From positions 434,628-498,627 of the forward strand of contig NMRA01000129.1 in the NCBI GenBank assembly GCA_002633005.1: 64,000 nucleotides of DNA. Reading direction: 5' to 3'. This DNA is from Phoronis australis (taxonomy: Eukaryota > Phoronida > Phoronidae). Made by a program: the position numbers and the translations under genes. Below the pieces are notes generated by a model. The model was not told where the DNA came from. It saw nothing but the letters and a program-made list of their open reading frames with translations, and did no database searches. This document shows positions 59,101 to 64,000 of this stretch, piece after piece. Position 1 is the stretch's first letter, and each line of letters starts with the position of its first letter.

Positions 59101-61826
59101 CGCAAGGTATGGTTTAACTTGCGACATAGATACAGCAATACAGGTCGCATGGATATCGTACCTTGGGCGCACATCAGCCGGTTACCGATAAATGCTTGCC
59201 ATTATCTTTATTATAAGAAGGAAACCAAAGTGAACAATGGATACGCCAATCTACCAATCTCTACATGCGCGCACTCAGCTTTTAATATGAGGGGCTCGAA
59301 TCTCTGACAAAGTGGACCTTTTGCTAACAAAAAAGCTGGAGGACTAAAAAAAACGGGTTACCACCTTCAGGTCTGTGAACTGTGCGTCTGCGCCTTTTTA
59401 GTGGACTTTTGTCTCGTTTTCTCGGACTTTTTGTTTCTCTGAGGTGGACCTTTTTACCCACTTCGCCTAATGGGGGGGGGCTCNCCCCCCCCCCCTCCGG
59501 GTGCGCGCATGCTCTATGCGACGAGCTAGTGACCTACCGTTAGTTTCACATGAGAACTTTATTTATTTATTGAAGTATTCCTGCTATTGATTCCATGTGT
59601 TAGTCTTCCAATCGTATGTCAAAAATATGAATAGTACTTGCTGTTTTATATTTCCCATTGCTTACTTGAATTATATTGTGTTGTGAGCTTTAAGGATATA
59701 CTGTTTTTTATTGCATTTCACTAATTGTTATATAAGATAATGAACGTATTAGATATCTCTTGCTAACTCTCTCTACGAAAGATCCACGTTGAACAAATTA
59801 GTACACAAGTACAGTTTCGTAACGGCATTTTAGCGCACTGATTGATCGAAGAAACTTATCATAGCAATTTAAAAAAGAACTCGTTCGCTACGACACAGAA
59901 TATCAGAATACCAAAACATAGTTCACACCCAAAAATGATGATGCAACCACCAACAGCCGAAATATCACATCATCAACACCACCATCATCATAATCACCTC
60001 GGCCATCATTAACATCACCGTCATCCCCACCATCAACATCAATAAGGTCATATGGGACCTCATCGACAAGCCTACATTTAGCCAAATATCTCTAACATTC
60101 AACTCGGCAAAAGTGTACATTTTCTAATTTTACAAAATCTGTAGAATTTGATTTTTCGGTTTATACCAATCTGCCACCGTCCGGGTCACGTGACCAAGTC
60201 TTTTTAGTAAAATTTTGCAAAAAAGAAAGGTAAATCCATTCGAAAACGACAACATCAATAACATGAGCAAAATACAGGGAGACCTGTTTGAAAATGTTTT
60301 ATTCTTATACCACCTCAATGTACAAACTAACACTGGCATAACACAGTGGCAGAGTCATAAACATAGACCTCATAAAAATATCGCTATTTTGTACCCTTTC
60401 GGAGGTTAGGTCGGGAAAAGCGTACAATCTGCACGCTCGTGAAAACAGTATTAATTGCGAACGGTTCATAAATGTGAAAGGAGCCTACGCTGTTGAAAAG
60501 TTCACGATGAAGTCAAATGACGAATGGATACAAATATGGATGAAGCTCGGCTTGAATTGTCGCCCGACTTCCCCCGGAATTGAATTCAGCGTTGTAGTCT
60601 CCGAGATGCGTGTTAAGTAAACGTGAAAATTGACCAAATTGGTAACTTAATAGTTATCCATGGGTGTATCTCTTGCGCCATATTGATCGAGGATTACGAG
60701 TTTAAAACCACTTTATATAAAAGCTTCATACTCGGTTTCTACTGTTGTTTCCTATTGAAGCACCAATCCCAAAACCTAATAGTCGTGAGCCTTATCACTT
60801 TTTTGGTCCCCATGTTGCAGCTACCAAAGGTGGTAGCTTCAGAAGAGGTGGGGTCGTACGTACGACTTGTTCATCGTCGTCTGCATAATGCCTCTTCAAT
60901 CACATTGCCTGTGCTATAATGACATGAATCTGGGCCCGGGTTCTAATCTTTCACTCGAAATCGAACTCGAGATTATTTTTGATGCTTTCGATTTTACAGT
61001 TGTGCGAATTCAAGATATGTGACTAAAATTCTGTGCACGAGTGCATTACCGTCTAATCATAGTTTGCACTTTATGATCCCAGAATTAAAGTTACAAGTTC
61101 GGGTCTGGACAAGAAACTTTGAGTTGTTTTTCGAAATTTTGAGTGTTTGCTACAGTTTGTAACTACACTCTAAGGGTTAACAACCCATCAGCATAAACCA
61201 TAATGCAGAACGGAAAATGTCAAAAATAGTTTCGAGTTCAATTTCGAGTGTAAAGATGTTAAATGTAATCTTTCTCATGCAATTCGTACATTATAAGTCA
61301 TTGTTCACTATTTAAACGTAATTTATAGTTATTGTGTTTCTAGGATTAGTTTTATGTGGGCAATTATTTCTTGCTGCATTCCGTCGTATATCAAAAGCGT
61401 ATCCAGTGGCGGATCTAGAGGGGGCCAAGGGGGCCATAGCCCCCTAAAATTCTCCCAGATTACATTTGACGGTTCGAGGATGCGAATGTCTGACGGACAA
61501 AATCCTGACTAATACTCTGTCCTGGCTCCTCCTAACTCAAAATCCTGGATCCGCCACTGGTATCTGCAGTAAACTTTATCATATCACATCAGATCATAGC
61601 GTGTCATATTTTAACCTGTCAGGATCTACAGACTGTAGCAGGTACTATAGTAGTAACACCGCTGTACACTTGTCTAGCACTTACCTTTCGTGAAGGGTGT
61701 TGAGCAATCCGACTCAAATGACTTAGGAGTATAAAACTCAACTGTACGAATCATGCTACCGCGCTTGGCCTTGACAGCAAGTGTATAGCGTGTGTTGTAG
61801 AAGGCGCAAAAATCACTGCTCGTTCT
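43989..61826 (-). CDS. Receptor tyrosine kinase, 3' nine exons (5' end outside the window)
   Basis: Exons 61826-61685, 59039-58825, 58386-58107, 55428-55270, 54239-54071, 51546-51396, 47936-47681, 47182-47086 and 44196-43989 join in phase at every step (558 residues). The order is ectodomain with a fibronectin-III-like strand ([10 protein letters not shown]), a Cys-pair segment, a juxtamembrane stretch, one TM helix, and a complete kinase with [20 protein letters not shown] and DFGLA. All catalytic residues are present, so it is probably active. A short tail carries [14 protein letters not shown] and an acidic end. The kinase resembles the FGFR/RET/Cad96Ca/PDGFR groups without fitting one, and the visible ectodomain has no Ig or cadherin signature. 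Introns hold many MITEs and a minisatellite. The ligand and class are unknown. Confidence 0.9.
44900..45690 (+). mobile_element. Decayed Ty3/gypsy-like retrotransposon fragment (integrase C-terminal part)
   Basis: Inside an RTK intron, on the opposite strand. Read in pieces it shows the integrase end of K02A2.6-type elements: [34 protein letters not shown], a KQ-rich helix, and a KRWIRGVEV-type C-terminal fold. An in-frame stop just before the PHFTTG motif and later frame shifts make it non-functional. Neither LTRs nor the reverse transcriptase portion are visible. Confidence 0.7.
46373..46905. repeat. Pair of direct repeats of about 140 bp in an RTK intron
   Basis: 46373-46508 and 46762-46905 share a CTGAAATTGAAA(T/A)GAAT block, GAGAAATAA(A/C)ATTTTG and TAGATGA...TTTGCAC...TTGACC...TTTCCGG. 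Weaker related words occur near 49270. Origin unknown. Confidence 0.6.
47086..47182 (-). CDS. RTK exon: kinase C-lobe ([10 protein letters not shown])
   Basis: 97 nt encoding (G)[19 protein letters not shown] and [13 protein letters not shown]. It matches the GxxPYPxL...G.RM.KP..CS.EL pattern of PDGFR/FGFR-type kinases. The donor is AACT|GTAAGT. Confidence 0.93.
47681..47936 (-). CDS. RTK exon: catalytic loop and activation segment
   Basis: Encodes [45 protein letters not shown] and [17 protein letters not shown]. The catalytic Asp, DFG and the tyrosine-kinase-specific AAR are intact. The usual GR(L/I)P before the KW motif is replaced by ELLP, a small peculiarity. Confidence 0.96.
48062..49122. 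mobile_element. Second GGGCTGTTCC-family MITE copy, interrupted
   Basis: The left end GGCTGTTCCAGCAAAATCCA and right end CCTTCCACATAACTGGAACA-GCC match the ends of the element at 27585-28157 but are about 1 kb apart. Between them lies a copy of the GTTGCATAAA MITE (48351-48480) and other DNA, suggesting nested insertion. Confidence 0.5.
48351..48480 (+). mobile_element. GTTGCATAAA-family MITE, partial copy
   Basis: Shares TGGGCTGAGTTGCATAAA, AAAAGTTATCCGCTGGATAA and GATAATGCGACGTCATTGTT with the full copy at 54632-54792. The right terminal repeat is missing. Confidence 0.7.
50967..51375. repeat. 34-bp minisatellite, about 12 copies
   Basis: Head-to-tail units built on TTTTGATATACCATAGGATA plus ATGTCGGGTTCGTA, nearly homogeneous with a few substitutions and one single-base deletion. 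It lies 21 bp intron-side of the RTK exon donor at 51396. No spacers exist between units, so this is not CRISPR-like. Confidence 0.97.
51396..51546 (-). CDS. RTK exon: kinase insert region
   Basis: Encodes (R)[18 protein letters not shown], then HYLYMRKDG and [17 protein letters not shown], the short insert between hinge and helix E, leading into MEYLGE of the next exon. The acceptor is TTGCTTTTGCAG and the donor ATG|GTAGTA. Confidence 0.88.
54071..54239 (-). CDS. RTK exon: helix C to hinge
   Basis: Encodes [40 protein letters not shown] and [12 protein letters not shown](R). The Glu of KEICMMK is the helix-C residue that salt-bridges with the VAVK lysine. Confidence 0.93.
54632..54792 (+). 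mobile_element. GTTGCATAAA-family MITE, complete copy
   Basis: 161 bp. The left end CCAGCTGGGTTGAGTTGCAT and right end (ATGCAACCGGGCCCTGG) are inverted repeats. An internal near-palindrome GTTGTT/AACAAC surrounds ACGTGG. A partial copy is at 48351-48480. Confidence 0.75.
55270..55428 (-). CDS. RTK exon: juxtamembrane and glycine loop
   Basis: Encodes (D)[17 protein letters not shown], then the nucleotide-binding loop [13 protein letters not shown] and VAVKMLK. The acceptor is TTGTATATTTTAG and the donor AAAG|GTGAGA. Confidence 0.95.
55500..55830. repeat. Degenerate GCGTAAATTAATT tandem array
   Basis: About ten or more units of roughly 25-30 bp, each with (G/A)GCG(C/T)AAA(T/C)TAATT(T/A)(T/A)T and a G-rich GTGGCG/GGCGG link. 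It becomes palindromic around TTTGCGTAATTTACGCGCGT. Confidence 0.75.
55835..55949 (-). mobile_element. CAGTGGCGGAT-family MITE, truncated inverted copy
   Basis: Reads in reverse from CAGTGGCGTATTTAGAAGG through the GGCCATGACCCC block to the GTCAGACATTCGCA and GCCAGAATTTTGCCCG segments. The opposite terminal repeat is missing. Confidence 0.7.
56438..56886. mobile_element. MITE with TAGAACAACTTAC ends
   Basis: 449 bp. The left end TAGAACAACTTACACTGG and the right end GTAAGTTGTTCTA are inverted. Inside, ACAACTTAC/CAAGTTAC words recur, and GGCGGAAGT / ACTTCCGCC forms an inner inverted repeat. No coding capacity. Confidence 0.65.
56928..57208. mobile_element. CACTCGAAATCGAA-family MITE, copy 1
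   Basis: The left end ACTCGAAATCGAAGTCAAAA and right end (CGAATTCGACTTTGAGT) are inverted repeats, flanked by TTT/AAA. It shares its ends and the GTTTGCACTT and CATAAACCATGATG blocks with 60952-61250. Confidence 0.7.
58107..58386 (-). CDS. RTK exon: transmembrane segment
   Basis: From acceptor CCTGTTACAG it encodes [19 protein letters not shown], a polar linker, then the single membrane helix [20 protein letters not shown] and the basic stop-transfer KLHRR. It ends in phase 1 at GGTAGGGC. A second AG at 58347 would break the frame from the upstream exon. Confidence 0.93.
58825..59039 (-). CDS. RTK exon: ectodomain segment with cysteine pair
   Basis: Encodes [40 protein letters not shown] and [17 protein letters not shown]. 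It contains three N-glycosylation sequons (NFT, NIT, NIT). Beta-rich, fibronectin-III-like, but not assignable with certainty. Confidence 0.88.
59471..59500. repeat. G-run/C-run inverted pair with one N
   Basis: Nine or more Gs, then CTCN, then a run of Cs. A potential hairpin and an obvious sequencing trouble spot; the single N is at 59484. Confidence 0.9.
60952..61250. mobile_element. CACTCGAAATCGAA-family MITE, copy 2
   Basis: The left end CACTCGAAATCGAACTCGAG and right end (CGAGTTCAATTTCGAGTG) are long inverted repeats. The interior is homologous to 56928-57208. It sits in the RTK intron between the first two visible exons. Confidence 0.75.
61404..61559. mobile_element. CAGTGGCGGAT-family MITE with 5-bp target duplication (GTATC)
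   Basis: 156 bp, starting CAGTGGCGGATCTAGAGGG and ending CTGGATCCGCCACTG. It is flanked on both sides by GTATC. It is close to identical with 1729-1881. Confidence 0.88.
61685..61826 (-). CDS. RTK exon: most 5' exon visible, fibronectin-III-like strand
   Basis: Encodes [35 protein letters not shown] and TPFTK, then donor AAAG|GTAAGT. It starts in phase 0, so another exon lies further upstream (higher coordinates), not found before 64000. YTLAVKA-EFYTP is how the last strands of an FN3 domain look. Confidence 0.85.
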
Positions 61827-62149
61827 CTTTAATAAATCAAGTTTAAAAAAATTACAAATTGTCATGTTCTGCAAGTATCATGTCAGTTTTCGTTATTCTC
61901 AGCACTTTATGATCGCATAGTCTAACTTCTGACTGTGTCCACACGATCCGCTTTCATTTCTTTTTCTCATCAACGTGAAAACAATTAGTTTTGTAGTGCG
62001 ATGGTAGTGTGGCCGTAAGAAATCAAACAAAATGCTGATACTTATCTAATATTGTTGGTCAAGAAAAAGTTGCTTTCGTGTACAAACGGCTTATTCGGCA
62101 CAATATTCGTTAGTTTCCGTATGAGGTTATGTCTACATACATGATAACG

Positions 62150-62960
62150 TCATGTGGATTGTAACTAGAATTCGCACCACATACTGGAGCCCTGCGAAAA
62201 TGGGCAGGCGCTGTTTTCTTTATAGAAACACATTTGTCAAATTTCCAAAGTTACAGAGCAGATGGGAAAATGTAAAATTGCCACATGGGGCAGTGCAGCA
62301 GTCGGGTACGATTTATCGGCCAAGTTAAGCCGATGAGCTTTTGTTAACAAGAACACCCCTATTTCATGATAATCAAAAACTTGCTAGATATCAATGCATG
62401 TTAGACGCAAACAAAATAGCCGCTAGGGGGCGTAGTAGTAGTTCGGTCGTTCGAAAATCGACACAGCCCTGGTCTCCTTACCAGGAACATACCAGTTAAA
62501 TTGCAGCACGACGATCTTTCGCCAGACATGGTAGATAGTGAGGTGGGCGCAAACAAAGCAAAATTTCCACCAGGGGGTAATATAGCGGTATTCAGATCCA
62601 ACCGATAATCAACGTCAGTCCTGCTCTCGGTAGTAGGACCATGCCTCAAATTTCATGACGATCTTTCACCGAGCTTGATAAATATCTAGGCAGGCACAAA
62701 AAGTGCATAATGGTAATAGATTACGTCCGGAAATAAAAGTCAGGCATGTTCTCGTCAATAGGAATAAATCCGTCTTTCGAACTGTTTGGCAGATAGAGAG
62801 GCTGACACCAAAAACGGACAGCAAAAACCTAAAATTGCCAAATTTCGTAAAGATTGCCATTGAGTAGATACAAAGACAAACTGCCAGTAGGTGGCACACC
62901 AGTAGTCGGATTTGTCGGATATGTAAATCCAGGCACACAAAAAGTACACACACTTGTATC
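62150..62960. repeat. Degenerate tandem array of about 130-150-bp units
   Basis: At least five diverged units, each with a (C/A)AAATT(T/G)CCA(C/G)(T/C)AGGGGG-like block, GTAGTCGGAT or TATTCAGAT, and CATGACGATCTTTC. The same words occur singly at 42440-42712. Confidence 0.65.
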
Positions 62961-63420
62961 TGAGGTATTGATTTTTTAAAATTTTACAATGCAATGGTTC
63001 CTTGAAGGATTCTGTATTGAAAACATCTTAATTTGGAATCCCAATAGTTGCTGATAATCCGATATTCCATCATGTAACCTTGTAAACACGTGTTCTTCTT
63101 TACCTCCACTAAGGTCGACAGTATACGTGCATTATAGACAAACTAGACAAATCCTTTCTCAAATCATTTCCTATAAAATCCTGGTGTATAGTTAAACATT
63201 GAATGAATTTCTGTGCCATAACGGTTGAGATTCTACATATTTGGCGAAGAAGCCAAAAAAATTAAGAACAAAAATCTTTCTAAAAAGATACCTAATTGTC
63301 TGTGGCAGACTTTTGAATTATTAATTCAACTCCAAATTTCAAAACCTGCAAAATTAGAAAATAGAGAATCTTCCAATAGCGTCTCCAACATTTATTAGTA
63401 GAATTTATAATCCAAGAACA

Positions 63421-63785
63421 CTTAGCACACCATTCATACACCCATAATATTCACACACCATTCATACACCCACACCATTCACACACCATTCATACACCCA
63501 CAACATTCACACACCATTCATTTACCCGGAACATTCATACACCATCCATGCACCTGCAAAACATTCACGCACCATTCATACACCCATAACATGCACACAC
63601 CATTCATACACCCACAACATTCACACACCATTCATACACCCACAACATTCACACACCATTCATTTACCCGGAACATTCATACACCATCCATGCACCTGCA
63701 AAACATTCACGCACCATTCATACACCCATAACATGCACACACCATTCATACACCCACAACATTCACTTACCATTCATAAACCCAC
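63421..63785. repeat. 28-bp minisatellite with higher-order structure
   Basis: About 13 units built on ACACCATTCATACACCCACA plus ACATTCAC. Marked variants (TTTACCCGGAAC, CATCCATGCACCTGCAAAAC, CCCATAACATGC) recur in the same order 142 bp apart, giving a five-unit higher-order repeat. Confidence 0.95.
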
Positions 63786-64000
63786 GCACTCTTAATGAAC
63801 AAGTTATTTTCCAAATTAGGCCTATACATGTGCCAGTAAATGTATTCGTGTATCTAAGTATTTACAGGGGGCCTCCCAAAAGTTGAATTGATTTCCATTT
63901 AGTTTCAATAACAAGTTGGTCCACTTTGTTTTACAATGTAAGTGTTAGATGGCATACTGACGGTAATGTGGGTTACTTCAAACATTACCTAGGGCTTAAT

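Larger units (their letters stand above)
61827..64000. other. RTK intron or upstream DNA, repeat-dominated
   Basis: No further ectodomain exon recognised. It holds a degenerate array (62150-62960) and a 28-bp minisatellite (63421-63785); the rest is AT-rich without recognisable features. ORFs on the minus strand at 62401-62994 are translations of the repeat array. Confidence 0.5.

Noticed and set aside
62401-62994. Minus-strand ORFs that might be RTK ectodomain exons
   Set aside because: They are translations of the degenerate repeat array also seen at 42440-42712, with no splice phases matching the exon at 61826.

Overview
This window is animal (metazoan) nuclear DNA from a non-vertebrate, probably a marine invertebrate. 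It is AT-rich, has many introns with GT-AG splice sites, contains one long run of Ns, and is full of foldback/MITE elements, tRNA-derived SINEs and minisatellites. Five multi-exon genes can be assembled exon by exon, with splice phases that agree at every identified junction. The species cannot be named from the sequence. The presence of ERG28 argues against sterol-auxotrophic insects and nematodes, and the TE content suits a cnidarian or an invertebrate deuterostome.

Layout: (1) 1-7599 is repeat-bearing non-coding DNA, followed by the 3' two exons of a SPEC3/stum-family membrane protein (+, 7600-9579). (2) ERG28, the sterol C-4 demethylation scaffold, is complete in four exons (-, 16252-11653). 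(3) A vasohibin (tubulin tyrosine carboxypeptidase) runs + from about 17039 to 27366 in eight exons. It starts head-to-head with ERG28, and its first exon seems to carry a 1-bp frame problem in an A6 run. (4) An ANGEL-family endonuclease/exonuclease/phosphatase protein (-, 35291-31109, with a likely 5' exon at about 37.7 kb) sits tail-to-tail with vasohibin. (5) Intergenic repeats, a 463-N gap and a decayed Ty3/gypsy-like integrase fragment lie around 38-45.7 kb. (6) The 3' nine exons of a receptor tyrosine kinase (-, 61826-43989) encode part of an ectodomain, one TM helix and a complete, apparently active kinase. Its 5' exons lie beyond the window. (7) 61.8-64 kb holds repeat arrays.

The most notable biology is the VASH-ANGEL convergent pair. 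In human, VASH1-ANGEL1 (14q24.3, with ERG28 in the same band) and VASH2-ANGEL2 (1q32.3) are neighbours. Finding single VASH, ANGEL and ERG28 genes within 21 kb here points to an ancestral linkage that predates the vertebrate genome duplications. No novel defence system, operon, CRISPR array or bacterial-type system is present. The unusual material is in gene starts (frameshift, uORF, alternative exon), in the unclassified receptor kinase and in the repeat architecture.
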